From Polyangiaceae bacterium (GTDB taxonomy: Bacteria > Myxococcota_A > Polyangia > Polyangiales > Polyangiaceae): 64,000 bases of DNA. The notes beneath the pieces were generated by a model that ran no database searches, had not been told where the DNA came from, and was given only the letters and a program-made list of their open reading frames with translations. The stretch lies in contig JADJRH010000011.1 in NCBI GenBank assembly GCA_016712345.1, forward strand, positions 4,278,001-4,342,000. The letters run 5' to 3'. The position numbers and the translations under genes were made by a program. Shown in pieces: positions 8,851-18,332 of the stretch (position 1 is the first letter of the stretch; the number at the start of each line of letters is the position of its first letter).

Positions 8851-11800
8851 ATGCGACGCCCCCGCTTTCTTTCCGGTTTGATCCTCGCTGCAGCCGCGAC
8901 CCTGCTTGCGACAACCGGCGGTTGTCAGCAACCCACCACAGATCAAGCCCTGCGTGCGCTCGAGCAATCGGGCCGCATCTCCTTCATCTGCCTCGGCGCA
9001 CCTGAAGATGGGGCGCCGGTGTTGCCGCTCCGCGAGTGCCGAAACATTCGCACAACAAGCGCGTGCGACTTCGGATCCGACGGTGGCGCCGGCGGCACCG
9101 CGGGCACCGGGGGTTCGGCCGGCAACGCGGGCACTGCGGGTTCGGCCGGCAATGCGGGCACAGGCGGCGGAGCGGGCTCCGGCGGCTCGTCCGGCGCGGG
9201 CGCTCCGCATCTCTACGGCCTCGTCACCCAAACCATTCGCGGTGAGGTTGCAGTGTTGGACTTCACAACCGAAGGCCAAGACAAGCTCATCGATCAAGAC
9301 CCCACGGTGCCCGGTCCGAGCTTCCTTCCCGTGGGTAGAAGCCCGGTCGGTATTGTCTCCACACCGGGCAGCACAGCCACGTTCGTGACCGTTGCAGAAG
9401 TGGGTCGCCCCGGCATTTTTGCAATTCCTTCTTCGCGCCTGTTGCGTCCGCGCGTGGACGCCGAAAACACCGATCGCTGCACCAACACGTGGAGCGAAAT
9501 GCCGGCGCCGCCGCGTCTCTCTTCGTGGCCGTCGTGCTCCCTTCCCGCAGCCCCCGGCGAACCAATGCTCGTGAACGACCCGGCCGACGAAGCCGGGCTC
9601 GAACGCGCATCGTGCGACGGATCCTTTGAGGATCCGATCTTGGGCAGCCTCAACGGTGACCTCACAACAGAGGGCCAAGGCCGCCAAAAACTCATTGTTC
9701 CGTTGCCGTCGGAAGGTGGTTTTGCGGTCATCGACGCGCAAAAAATCCTCGACATGCCCGACGGCTCCTTCGAGCCCTGCCCCATCGATTTGTGGGTGAA
9801 GCTCGACACAGCGGTGGCATCTGTGTCGCCTCCCCTGCCGCCGACGTCCCCGGGATGCACCAATCCCGAGCCGGCCAAACCGTCAGCGGCAACCGATTTA
9901 CCGCTGCCCGGTGGAATGGCGTTCGCCGACAACACGCTGTACCTCGCGGATCTCGGCATTCCGCTGATTCACCGCTACGCGATGGCGTCGGCGTGTGAGC
10001 CGCTGCCGCTGTTGCCGCTGCTCCCGTCATCGGTTGAAGAACCGTCTCGCGTCGTCACCACCGACAGGCTCGCCGTCACGCCGCGCCCCACCGCCGGGCT
10101 CAAAAGCTACCTCTACGCCACCGACGTAGGCGACCGCAGCGTCATGGTGTTTGACGTGAGCCCCGACGCCACAAGCCTCACGCCGCTGCTCCGCGACAAC
10201 CCCGAGTGGAACCCCACCGAGCCGCGCGATCGCATTCGGTTCAGCGGCACGCCGCGCGACATCATCGTTGTTTCGCGCGATGTTCCTCTGGAAACACCGG
10301 GCACAGGCGTAGCTCCTGAAGGCATTTTCTGCTCGCCGGACCCCGATCTCACCGCATGCAAGTCCGACGGCACCACCCCCAACTGCGATCCGCAAACGCT
10401 CTACCGCACCGCTTCAGACTTCAGCGAAGGCGCCGGCCCTTACAAGCTGCGCGGCACATTCGCTTTCGCTCTCCTCACCAACGGAGAGATCGACATCATC
10501 GACATCGAAGACCTCGACGGCGCATGCCGCGGACCCAACGTTCCCGCGCCTCAATACGGATGTGACACGTTCGCCTGCAAAACCAACCAAGACTGCCCCG
10601 GCACTCTTGAGTACACATGTTCCGGCGCCACCGCTGAAACCGACGGCTTCTGCGAGCGCGTCACGCCGCTCATTTCCAGCGCCGAAACTTCGTGCAACGC
10701 CGTTCAAGCCAACACGCGTCGAAGCGGCAACTACATTCTCGACGACACGACTGTAGGCAACAACAACCCCGGACTCGCAGCCTACCCACTGTTATTCGAC
10801 AAAACCGGCGCCTTTCTTGAAACGAGCGATCCCGCCGTTCCCGTCATGCGCGCCACGTTTCCCCCATCGGGCACGGCCCCGGAAATCTCCGTCACAGGCA
10901 TCCCTGAAAGCGTGTCCGACTTCGGATCTCCCGGAGCCGGAGTGGGCCACATTCTGGTCATGAACTTGGAAACGCCCCGTGCACACCCCGTAAACCAAGC
11001 TTGGGCAGCCACTTTTGAAGGCGCCTTACCGCGTCTCGGAACCACCGGCGCCGAACTCCGGGTCAAAGACGGCGATCCCAGTTTCGTCGACCCGGCGGCT
11101 CGTTATTGTGACGGCGGCGTCCAAAGTTTTGAAGCGGTTCGCACCACTCAAACCGACGCCGAAGCCCTTCTTTTGGCCGATCGCGTTTCGATCAACAACA
11201 CGCTTGCAGATCAAGAAAGCGACTATTGGGACAACAACGCTTCGTGCAACTACGACCTTTGCCGCGCCACATTCGGTGATCCGGGCACGCCCGGAGGTCG
11301 CGACTTCATGATTCTGGAGGCGTATCAAGATCGCCTTATTCTTGAGGATGCCGCACTCAGCACAGGCACCGATCTCGATCCTCAAACTCGACTCGGGCTT
11401 GCCAAATGTTGTTTTCCTACCCTTGTTACCTACCTTGTCAGGCCGAATAACCAGTGGACCATTGTGGGTGAAGCCTCAGGCTTTTTACACCACGTCATCG
11501 CCGATCCTGAAACGGGAGTTTGCCGGCCGAGCTGCGACCCCACCAAAACACGCATGAACGGGCGGGCATTGCGCACACCCAACAGCTTCCGTGACAAGCC
11601 GGTTTCTGACAACTCCGACACAACGTTTCTCAACCCCTCATTCCGTTTCGCCATTGTGGACGGCAAAGACAGCGATCCGGGAAGTGCCGACCCCGACAAA
11701 CCGCAGCGTGACATGCAAATTCGCTGGTCCACACAAGGTGCATTCATACCGCTCGTCATCAGTTTGATCACCGACAGTCGAGACATCGCCCCTGTTGGAA

Positions 11801-11907
11801 TCACGTACATTCCGCCAACGGGTGAACTCGCTATCACCGACGGGTCACTTCAAGGTGTGTTGACAGTCAACTTGTCGGCAGTCTCCACGGCCCGCCAATT
11901 CTTCTAG
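8851..11907 (+). CDS. Large Cys-rich beta-propeller-like lipoprotein with Gly/Ala/Thr linker
   Basis: This 1018-aa protein has a lipobox TTGGC (Cys25). After a short Cys-containing head comes a low-complexity linker (about 78-117) built of GGAGGTAGTGGSAGNAGTAG-type units. The rest is a long folded region with propeller-like strands (HLYGLVTQTIRGEVAVLDF, GGFAVIDAQKIL, YLYATDVGDRSVMVFDVSP) and many cysteines. It follows a related lipoprotein by 11 bp. The stop codon TAG (11905-11907) lies inside the first four bases (CTAG) of repeat copy B, so the element begins exactly at the end of the gene. The function is not readable. Confidence 0.75.
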   Translation: MRRPRFLSGLILAAAATLLATTGGCQQPTTDQALRALEQSGRISFICLGAPEDGAPVLPLRECRNIRTTSACDFGSDGGAGGTAGTGGSAGNAGTAGSAGNAGTGGGAGSGGSSGAGAPHLYGLVTQTIRGEVAVLDFTTEGQDKLIDQDPTVPGPSFLPVGRSPVGIVSTPGSTATFVTVAEVGRPGIFAIPSSRLLRPRVDAENTDRCTNTWSEMPAPPRLSSWPSCSLPAAPGEPMLVNDPADEAGLERASCDGSFEDPILGSLNGDLTTEGQGRQKLIVPLPSEGGFAVIDAQKILDMPDGSFEPCPIDLWVKLDTAVASVSPPLPPTSPGCTNPEPAKPSAATDLPLPGGMAFADNTLYLADLGIPLIHRYAMASACEPLPLLPLLPSSVEEPSRVVTTDRLAVTPRPTAGLKSYLYATDVGDRSVMVFDVSPDATSLTPLLRDNPEWNPTEPRDRIRFSGTPRDIIVVSRDVPLETPGTGVAPEGIFCSPDPDLTACKSDGTTPNCDPQTLYRTASDFSEGAGPYKLRGTFAFALLTNGEIDIIDIEDLDGACRGPNVPAPQYGCDTFACKTNQDCPGTLEYTCSGATAETDGFCERVTPLISSAETSCNAVQANTRRSGNYILDDTTVGNNNPGLAAYPLLFDKTGAFLETSDPAVPVMRATFPPSGTAPEISVTGIPESVSDFGSPGAGVGHILVMNLETPRAHPVNQAWAATFEGALPRLGTTGAELRVKDGDPSFVDPAARYCDGGVQSFEAVRTTQTDAEALLLADRVSINNTLADQESDYWDNNASCNYDLCRATFGDPGTPGGRDFMILEAYQDRLILEDAALSTGTDLDPQTRLGLAKCCFPTLVTYLVRPNNQWTIVGEASGFLHHVIADPETGVCRPSCDPTKTRMNGRALRTPNSFRDKPVSDNSDTTFLNPSFRFAIVDGKDSDPGSADPDKPQRDMQIRWSTQGAFIPLVISLITDSRDIAPVGITYIPPTGELAITDGSLQGVLTVNLSAVSTARQFF

Positions 11908-12341
11908 AGCACCGATCAGGTTGATTCCGTAATCAAATGGATAGTTTGCTTGTGTACTCAAACAGGCAAAAGCAAGGCATAAAGCCTAGGCCCGAAGCTC
12001 CCACCGCGTGACAGACACCCCGTTCGGATCGCTACGTTCTGGGCCCCGCGGCCGACTTGCTCGGAGTTGGGGGTCAGGGAGCGAGTGACCTGTGCGCGTT
12101 CGAGCGGTGCGGTTTGGGCCCCACGCGCCACTGCGGTGGGGTGAAGGGGCCCCATCGCGGGCGCTTGGGAAAAACCGTCACCGCGAGATGTGCACAGGTC
12201 AGGAGCGACCAGTGCGGGGAGCGAGGGCGCGAGCCCTCGCTCCCTGGGTAAAGAAAGCTAGAGCACCCCGCGATTGTTGGAGATTTCCGACATTCACAAA
12301 TTGCTGAACTCATTCGCGATTCAAGGTATTCGGTGCTCTAG
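11904..12341 (+). repeat. Interspersed repeat copy B with an extra nested palindrome
   Basis: This 438-bp member of the family has the same CTAGAGCACC and GGTGCTCTAG ends and an internal CTAGAGCACC at 12258. The hairpin at 12217-12244 has 12-bp arms (GGGAGCGAGGGC) and a GCGA loop. Relative to copies A and C it carries about 150 extra bases containing a 10-bp inverted repeat, TGACCTGTGC at 12086-12095 against GCACAGGTCA at 12192-12201. The preceding gene's stop lies in the left CTAG. From 12342 to the next start at 12484 I see no further feature and no convincing ribosome binding site. Confidence 0.85.
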
Positions 12342-12483
12342 CTGCCCTCCCCCGCGCTCCGTTCGCTTCGCTCCGTCGCGCTGCCCTCCCAAATCGGCGT
12401 GCTCGCTTCGCTGCGCGCGCCGATGGGCGGGCAACGCTCATTTTCCCCGGTTCCCCTCCTAAATTTCATGCTAATTTTTTCCC

Positions 12484-13389
12484 ATGGATCCGCCGTCCCG
12501 TCGTGAAGGTTTGCGGGCTCCCGGTGTTTCGGGGCAATCGGTTCACGCGTACGCTCCCGGTTCGGGGGCGTCACGGGCGGCGGAGCAATATCCAGCTCTC
12601 AACGCGCATCTTGTAAAGCCCGAGGTGACGCGCGACGAGGTGGTCCGCGGGCGGCGAGTGGAAGCGTTGCCGGCATTGCCGGAGCACGGCGATCCTCATT
12701 TTCGGCTCGACTACGTGATCGGGGCGCATGTCAAGGCGGGGTACATCGGCTCCACAGACATGATCACGCGTTTTTCAAACGACAGTAACTTCGCGACAGA
12801 TACCTCTATTCGTAAGGTCGGGAGCGATCCCAAAACGGGTGAGCGGTATCTCGAAGAGGTGGCGTTTGAGGTGGTGTTCACCCAGTCTGACAAGGACATT
12901 CGCGTGCGCGCTCAAGATCTCACGGCACGGGGCGTGCGGCGCGTGTTTGCCATTTTTGTAAAGCGCGGAGCGGTTGCCGAGTGGTCGGCGGCGCGCGGTC
13001 GATTTGTGGATTTGCCGGCCGACGGTGCCATTGAGGATGAAACCTTTGTTGCGCCGGTTCCGGTGCGGGCGTTGCTCAACGCGGCTCACGTGGACGACGG
13101 CGTAGCGCTCGCGTTGCTCGCAAAAAACAATACCGTTTTGGCGGCAGCGCAGCAGGCTCAACTCGAAAAAGGGCGAGAAGAGGGGCGAGAACAAGGGCGA
13201 GAACAAGGGCGAGAAGAGGGGCTCCAAGCGGCGCTTCTCACTGTGCTGAGCGGACGCAATCTACCCGTCGGCGCAGCGGCACTTGAGTCCATTCGCTCGT
13301 GCAAAAACACTGCAACCTTAGAGCGGTGGCTCAAAAAAGCGCTGGTGGTCAACTCCGCCGAAGAGCTGATTTCATCCAGGCGCCGATAG
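12484..13389 (+). CDS. Uma2-like (PD-(D/E)XK-fold) protein with charged GREEGREQ repeat
   Basis: This 301-aa soluble protein has a central region in the layout of the Uma2/DUF820 nuclease-like family: SNFATDTSIRKVG, then LEEVAFEVVFTQSDKDIRVR with an FEV core strand, then LTARGVRRVFAIFV. The family has a PD-(D/E)XK fold, but a full catalytic set cannot be confirmed here. Near residues 223-240 lies an Arg/Glu/Gly repeat (GREEGREQGREQGREEG), a tail also seen in Rpn/DUF4351 proteins. It stands alone next to repeat copy B. Such genes are often multicopy and poorly characterised. The start ATG has no clear Shine-Dalgarno. Confidence 0.6.
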   Translation: MDPPSRREGLRAPGVSGQSVHAYAPGSGASRAAEQYPALNAHLVKPEVTRDEVVRGRRVEALPALPEHGDPHFRLDYVIGAHVKAGYIGSTDMITRFSNDSNFATDTSIRKVGSDPKTGERYLEEVAFEVVFTQSDKDIRVRAQDLTARGVRRVFAIFVKRGAVAEWSAARGRFVDLPADGAIEDETFVAPVPVRALLNAAHVDDGVALALLAKNNTVLAAAQQAQLEKGREEGREQGREQGREEGLQAALLTVLSGRNLPVGAAALESIRSCKNTATLERWLKKALVVNSAEELISSRRR

Positions 13390-13554
13390 TCGTTTTGCGA
13401 AGGGCGTCAACGCGATCGGTCACTCGCTCCGTTACAAAAAAAGAGGCGACCGGTGCGACAACTTTGTGTACATCCAGAGCCGCCAAACCTCCCAGTGAAC
13501 TCTCACTTTGACACCAGCACTTCGGGCTTCGCAAACAGGCGTGGCAGTTGTTTG

Positions 13555-14481
13555 TCAGAACTGCCAGATGAGCCGGCCGCGGCCCATACCCACTTGCACT
13601 TCGGGAACGGCGGGGTGTTTTCCAATCCAGTTGCCGGCGTCGCTTCTACCCGCGGCTCCGGTGATAATGCTGATGAGCCCGCCGGCCTGAATCAACCCAT
13701 CCGCGATGAGCAAAATGCCAAGCTCCGCAGCGTTGTTTTGGGCGTCAAATGCCCCGGTTGTACCGGCGGCGATAAACGGCCCAATGACCGGGATAAATAG
13801 CGGTTCAATCCCGGTGGGCCGACCGTCGGCGCCGTCGAGAATTGCCACGGCGGCAATGGATGAAATCGACCACGCAATGCCGAGTGTAATGGAACCTGAA
13901 ACAACCGCTTTGACGTTGACCTGTTTGGCAGGAGGCGGCGGAGTGCCGTATGTGCCCGGCGGTCCGTAATACGGCGTGGGCGCCATTCCCGGATTAGGAT
14001 ACGGATAGTATCCAGGTGGAACATAGCCCGGAGGGTAGGCCGGGTAGCCTCCCTGTGGATAGGCCCCTTGAGGATAAGCCCCCTGAGGATACGGCTGCTG
14101 CGGATAAGCCCCTTGCGGATACGGCTGTTGCGGATAGGCGCCCTGCGGATAAGCCCCTTGCGGATACGGCTGTTGCGGATAGGCGCCCTGCGGATACGGC
14201 TGTTGCGGATAGGGCGTTTGTTGCTGTGCGCCCGCCTGCGGATTGGCACCCTGCTGCGGGTAGGCCGGTTGTTGCTGGGGTACACTCGGCTGCTGCGCGG
14301 GCCACCCGGAAGGCAGGGTGTTGGCGGATGCGCCTTGATTTCCCGTTGCCGACGCACCGGCAGTGGCGTTGGGAGTTTTGGCATCGGGAGCCGGCGAGGC
14401 GCCGCAGCCGGAAAGCCCCGCGCTGAACACACTCATCAACCCCAATAAGGCAAAGCGAACGGGCAAGCGCCAAAGCAACAT
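13555..14481 (-). CDS. Lipoprotein with PYPQGAYPQ tandem repeats and hydrophobic C-terminus
   Basis: This 308-aa protein has a signal peptide and lipobox LSGC (Cys26). Residues about 60-150 are Pro/Gln/Tyr/Gly-rich, built from repeats of YPQQPYPQGA. A Tyr/Pro/Gly stretch (PPGYVPPGYYPYPNPG) follows, then two or three hydrophobic segments (ITLGIAWSISSIAAVAIL, LFIPVIGPFIAAGTTGAF, LGILLIADGLIQAGGLISII). It looks like a surface or membrane-associated protein with an extended linker. It is divergent from mutS with almost no gap (starts at 14481 and 14488), so their promoters must overlap the neighbouring coding regions. Confidence 0.7.
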   Translation of the reverse strand: MLLWRLPVRFALLGLMSVFSAGLSGCGASPAPDAKTPNATAGASATGNQGASANTLPSGWPAQQPSVPQQQPAYPQQGANPQAGAQQQTPYPQQPYPQGAYPQQPYPQGAYPQGAYPQQPYPQGAYPQQPYPQGAYPQGAYPQGGYPAYPPGYVPPGYYPYPNPGMAPTPYYGPPGTYGTPPPPAKQVNVKAVVSGSITLGIAWSISSIAAVAILDGADGRPTGIEPLFIPVIGPFIAAGTTGAFDAQNNAAELGILLIADGLIQAGGLISIITGAAGRSDAGNWIGKHPAVPEVQVGMGRGRLIWQF

Positions 14482-14487
14482 GCCTCA

Positions 14488-17211
14488 ATGGTCCTTCGGC
14501 CGCGGCCTGTTTTCAACCCGCTGACCGAAAAACGTCACGGTGGTATCCCTCGCCGCGTGCCGCCCGCACCGAAAGACAAAGAAAAGCGCCTCACGCCGGT
14601 CATGCAGCAGTTTGACGAGGCCAAACGCGCTCACCCGGACGCAATTCTGTTTTTTCGAATGGGCGACTTTTACGAAATGTTTCACGACGACGCAGTGCTC
14701 GTGTCGCGTCTCTTAAACCTCACGCTCACGGCGCGCGAAAAGGGCAATCCCGATCCAATCCCCATGGCGGGTGTACCCCACCACGCAGCCCACGGGTACA
14801 TCTCAAAACTCCTTCAATTCGGGCACAAAGTCGCGATTTGCGAGCAGATGGCCGACCCGAGCAAAGTCAAAGGTATTGTACCGCGCCAAGTGGTGCGCGT
14901 CGTCACGCCGGGCCTCGTGACCGACGAAGGGCAGCTCGACGCGCGCGCGAACAATTATCTGGTCACCATCGAGCCGCCGCGCGCTTCGGATCCCAACGCG
15001 TGGGGCATCGCGCTGCTCGATCTTTCGACCGGCGAACTCTCCGCGGCAGTGGTGACCGACACATCGACGTTACTGGCCGAGATCGCGCGCGCGGAGCCTC
15101 GCGAACTTTTGTTCGGCCCCATGCCCGACGACGTGAGCGCTGCCGTGCGCACGGTGCTTCCAAACGCGGCCTTTCGGATCGACGACGATCTCGATGAAAC
15201 ATCCATCGACGCTGTGATCGACGGCGCCGTGGATGAACCGATCGCTGAGAGGGCGCGCGCGGAACACCCGCAAATCGCGATTGTCGCGGCCGCGCGCGCC
15301 CTCCGCTTCGCAAAGAAGTGTACACCCGGCGCGCAAATCCCGGTGCGCCGCATCACGCCTTTCGACCCGACGCGTACACTTCGAATCGACGACGTCGCGC
15401 AGGCGCACCTCGAGATCGTGCGCGCTTCGGACGGATCCAAACGCGGCTCGCTCCTCGACGTGATGGACGCCACGGTGACACCGGCGGGCGCGCGCCTGCT
15501 GCGCAAACGACTGCTCGCCCCGCTCTACGACGTGGCGCAGATCCGAAGGCGTCTCGACGAGGTCGAAACATTTGTGGTGCACGCGCGCGCCCGCGCCGAC
15601 CTGCGAGAAGCGCTCACAGCGGTGGGTGACATCGAGCGACTCACCGTGCGCGCGCTCATAAAAGAAGCAACGCCGCGCGACCTCGGAGGGCTTCGCGACA
15701 GCCTGGCGCGCGCACCGGTGGCCAAAGCCGCGATCCGAAGCATCCCCGAACCGGAAGCGCTCGAAGTGCTTGGTGTACACATTGACGAATGTGTGGATGT
15801 GTACCAATCGCTCGCGGAAATGCTCGTGGACAGGCCGCCGCCGCTCGCGCGCGAAGGGGGCATTTTGCGCGACGGCGCCGACGCGCAGGTGGATGAGCTG
15901 CGCGCGCTTCAGCGCGACGGTGCCGAACGAATGGCCGCTCTCGAAGCGGACCTCAAAGAAAAAACCGGCATCGCTTCATTGCGCATCAAGTTCACGCGCG
16001 TCTTCGGTTGGTACATCGAGGTCACCAAAACCCATCTTTCAAAGGTTCCGAACGACTTTCGGCGCAAACAAACAGTGGCCGGGGGCGAACGATTCACAAC
16101 GCTTGAGCTGGATGATCTTGCCGACAAAATGGAGCACGCCGAAGCCCGCGCGCTTGAACGCGAGGTGGAGATTTTCGACGCGCTCGTCCGCCGCGTTGCG
16201 GAACAGGCGCCCCGCATACGTGCGCTCGCTGAGAAACTCGCCGAGTGGGATGTCGCGAGCGCGCTCGCCGATGTGGCGCATCGATACGACTACGCGCGCC
16301 CCGAAGTGGACTCGGGAGAGCGCATCGCCATCGTCGACGGGCGCCACCCGGTCGTGGAGCGTTATGCGGCGGCGGGTCGATTTGTACCCAACGACACCAC
16401 GCTCGACACCTCGGGCGAGCGCCTGTGGCTCGTAACCGGGCCGAACATGGCGGGCAAATCAACGCTGATGCGGCAGGTGGCTCACATCGTATTGCTCGCA
16501 CAGGCGGGCAGCTACGTGCCGGCGAAGAGCGCGGTGATCGGCCTTGTGGATCGCATTCTTTCGCGCGTGGGCGCGAGCGACAACGTGGCGCGCGGCGAGA
16601 GCACATTCATGGTCGAGATGCGTGAAACCGCCGCGATCATGAAACACGCAACGCCTCGATCGCTTGTGATCCTCGACGAGATCGGCCGCGGAACCAGCAC
16701 GTACGACGGCCTCGCGATCGCGTGGGCCGTTGCCGAACACATCGACGAAGTGGTTCGCTGCCGCGCGCTCTTCGCAACGCACTACCACGAGCTGACCGAG
16801 CTTTCGCACAAGCGTCCGCGCGTCGTGAACTACTCGGTTTCGGCGCGTGAACACGAAGGCGACGTGATCTTTTTGCACAAGCTTATGCCGGGGCCGGCGA
16901 GCCGCAGCTACGGCGTAGCCGTAGCGCGGCTCGCCGGCCTCCCCGAAAGCGTGCTCGCGCGCGCTCGGAGTATTCTTTCGCTTCTGGAGTCGGGCGCTCC
17001 CCTCCCCTCCGGGAAGCAGGCGAGTATGCGCGCGAAGAAAAACGATTCGCAGCTCGATCTCTTTGGGGCGCCCGCGGGCAAAACGAACAGTTTGCCCGCG
17101 GGCGACCTGCAAGCGCTCGATCTGCTGCGCTCCGTGGATCCCGATCGCCTCACGCCAATCGAAGCGCTTCAACTCGTTGCGAAACTCAAGTCGCTCGCAT
17201 CCTCATCGTGA
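14488..17211 (+). CDS. mutS: DNA mismatch repair protein MutS
   Basis: MutS recognises base mismatches and small loops and recruits MutL. The 907-aa product has the N-terminal mismatch-binding region with FFRMGDFYEMFHDDA (about residues 53-67), where the FxE element stacks at mismatches. Connector, lever and clamp domains follow. The ATPase has Walker A GPNMAGKST (about 651) and Walker B SLVILDEIGRGTST (about 727), and the HYHEL element follows. The length is slightly above the usual 850-880 aa because of the N-terminus; GTG at 14557 is an alternative start. The gene is intact. Confidence 0.97.
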   Translation: MVLRPRPVFNPLTEKRHGGIPRRVPPAPKDKEKRLTPVMQQFDEAKRAHPDAILFFRMGDFYEMFHDDAVLVSRLLNLTLTAREKGNPDPIPMAGVPHHAAHGYISKLLQFGHKVAICEQMADPSKVKGIVPRQVVRVVTPGLVTDEGQLDARANNYLVTIEPPRASDPNAWGIALLDLSTGELSAAVVTDTSTLLAEIARAEPRELLFGPMPDDVSAAVRTVLPNAAFRIDDDLDETSIDAVIDGAVDEPIAERARAEHPQIAIVAAARALRFAKKCTPGAQIPVRRITPFDPTRTLRIDDVAQAHLEIVRASDGSKRGSLLDVMDATVTPAGARLLRKRLLAPLYDVAQIRRRLDEVETFVVHARARADLREALTAVGDIERLTVRALIKEATPRDLGGLRDSLARAPVAKAAIRSIPEPEALEVLGVHIDECVDVYQSLAEMLVDRPPPLAREGGILRDGADAQVDELRALQRDGAERMAALEADLKEKTGIASLRIKFTRVFGWYIEVTKTHLSKVPNDFRRKQTVAGGERFTTLELDDLADKMEHAEARALEREVEIFDALVRRVAEQAPRIRALAEKLAEWDVASALADVAHRYDYARPEVDSGERIAIVDGRHPVVERYAAAGRFVPNDTTLDTSGERLWLVTGPNMAGKSTLMRQVAHIVLLAQAGSYVPAKSAVIGLVDRILSRVGASDNVARGESTFMVEMRETAAIMKHATPRSLVILDEIGRGTSTYDGLAIAWAVAEHIDEVVRCRALFATHYHELTELSHKRPRVVNYSVSAREHEGDVIFLHKLMPGPASRSYGVAVARLAGLPESVLARARSILSLLESGAPLPSGKQASMRAKKNDSQLDLFGAPAGKTNSLPAGDLQALDLLRSVDPDRLTPIEALQLVAKLKSLASSS

Positions 17212-17378
17212 CGATGTGTACACAACGATATGCGTACACATAATAGACGGCGATTCATCCGCGCGTGATCGCTCCACTCAGGATCCTGCGCCCATGTCCG
17301 TTGAACGGTTCATATGCGGCAGTGCGTTAGGATTGTGTACACACCGCTCGCCGTTCAACAAAAAACGTGGAGGAACTG
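17212..17378. promoter_or_regulatory. Convergent intergenic region with three GTGTACAC-type palindromes
   Basis: Between convergent mutS and the crotonase gene lie GTGTACAC at 17216-17223, GCGTACACA at about 17231 and GTGTACAC at 17335-17342. No promoter is needed here, since both genes end in the gap. That makes an operator role less likely than a terminator, architectural or repeat role. No hairpin with a U-run is evident. Confidence 0.35.
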
Positions 17379-18215
17379 CTAGCGGCCGTTGAATTGAGGC
17401 TCGCGCTTTTCCATGAATGAAGCGATGGCTTCGCGCAGATCGAACGACGGGAGGAAGGCCGAGTTGTACATCGCCACGTGGGCGAGCCCTTCCGACACGG
17501 GGCGGCCCATTCCGTATTCAAAGACTTTTTTGATCCCGGCAACAACGAGCGGCGGGTTTTTGGCGATGCGCTTGGCCATGGAGTACGCAGCGTCCATCAG
17601 CTCGGTTTGGGTTGCGTACACATCGTTCACAAGACCAACGCGTTTGGCGCGTTCGGCGGAGATGTCGTCGCCCGTCATCGCCAATTCGCGCGCAACGCCC
17701 TGTCCAACAATGTGCGGCAATCGCTGGAGCGACCCCACGTCCGCAACGATCGCGAGCTTCACTTCGCGAACGCTCAACTTTGCGTCGGAGGAAGCGAGGC
17801 GCACGTCACACGCGGTGATGAGGTCAACCCCGCCGCCGATACACCAGCCGGAAATCGCGGCGATCACCGGCTTTGAACAATCGGCAACACACGTGATTGA
17901 GCGCTGCATGCGCACAATGAGATCGTGCAGCTTTGTGCGCTCGGCGGCGAGATTTGGCTCCGCGAGAAGTACACCCAGCTCGGCGCCCATACCCGCGAGA
18001 TCGAGCCCGACGCTGAAGTGCTCCCCTTTGCCGCGAAGCACGACAACGCGAACATTGTCGTCGGCGCCGAGGCGCTCAAAAGCGACGGGCATTTCGCGCC
18101 AAAAATCGGGGCCCATGCGGTTGCCTTTGCCGGGCCCCGTGAGCGTGACGGTGGCCACGTGATCGACCACGTCCACGTTGAGCGAAACGTAGGAGTTTGA
18201 ACTGCTTTCCGACAT
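17379..18215 (-). CDS. Crotonase family, delta(3,5)-delta(2,4)-dienoyl-CoA isomerase-like
   Basis: This 278-aa enoyl-CoA hydratase/isomerase family protein starts MSESSSNSYVSLNVDVV. The oxyanion-hole segments are HFSVGLDLAGMG and ISGWCIGGGVDLITACDVR. The stretch SVREVKLAIVADVGSLQRLP matches the pattern of eukaryotic ECH1 (VKEVDVGLAADVGTLQRLP), keeping the Glu and Asp used by dienoyl-CoA isomerase. It therefore probably isomerises dienoyl-CoA intermediates in beta-oxidation of unsaturated fatty acids. No other fatty-acid gene is adjacent. Plain enoyl-CoA hydratase activity is the alternative. Confidence 0.85.
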   Translation of the reverse strand: MSESSSNSYVSLNVDVVDHVATVTLTGPGKGNRMGPDFWREMPVAFERLGADDNVRVVVLRGKGEHFSVGLDLAGMGAELGVLLAEPNLAAERTKLHDLIVRMQRSITCVADCSKPVIAAISGWCIGGGVDLITACDVRLASSDAKLSVREVKLAIVADVGSLQRLPHIVGQGVARELAMTGDDISAERAKRVGLVNDVYATQTELMDAAYSMAKRIAKNPPLVVAGIKKVFEYGMGRPVSEGLAHVAMYNSAFLPSFDLREAIASFMEKREPQFNGR

Positions 18216-18332
18216 GCCGGGCCTATCGCACTGCGGCCCGTGCGGGTCCACCGATTGTCCAGACACACACGTTGCCCGCTGCGCGGCGTGGAACCGGTTG
18301 CAGCCAAACGCAAGTGGACGCAACGTGGGCGC

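Noticed and set aside
14040..14260. Regular repeats on the forward strand as a CRISPR array
   Set aside because: They are the codons of PYPQGAYPQ repeats of a reverse-strand lipoprotein, with no spacers.
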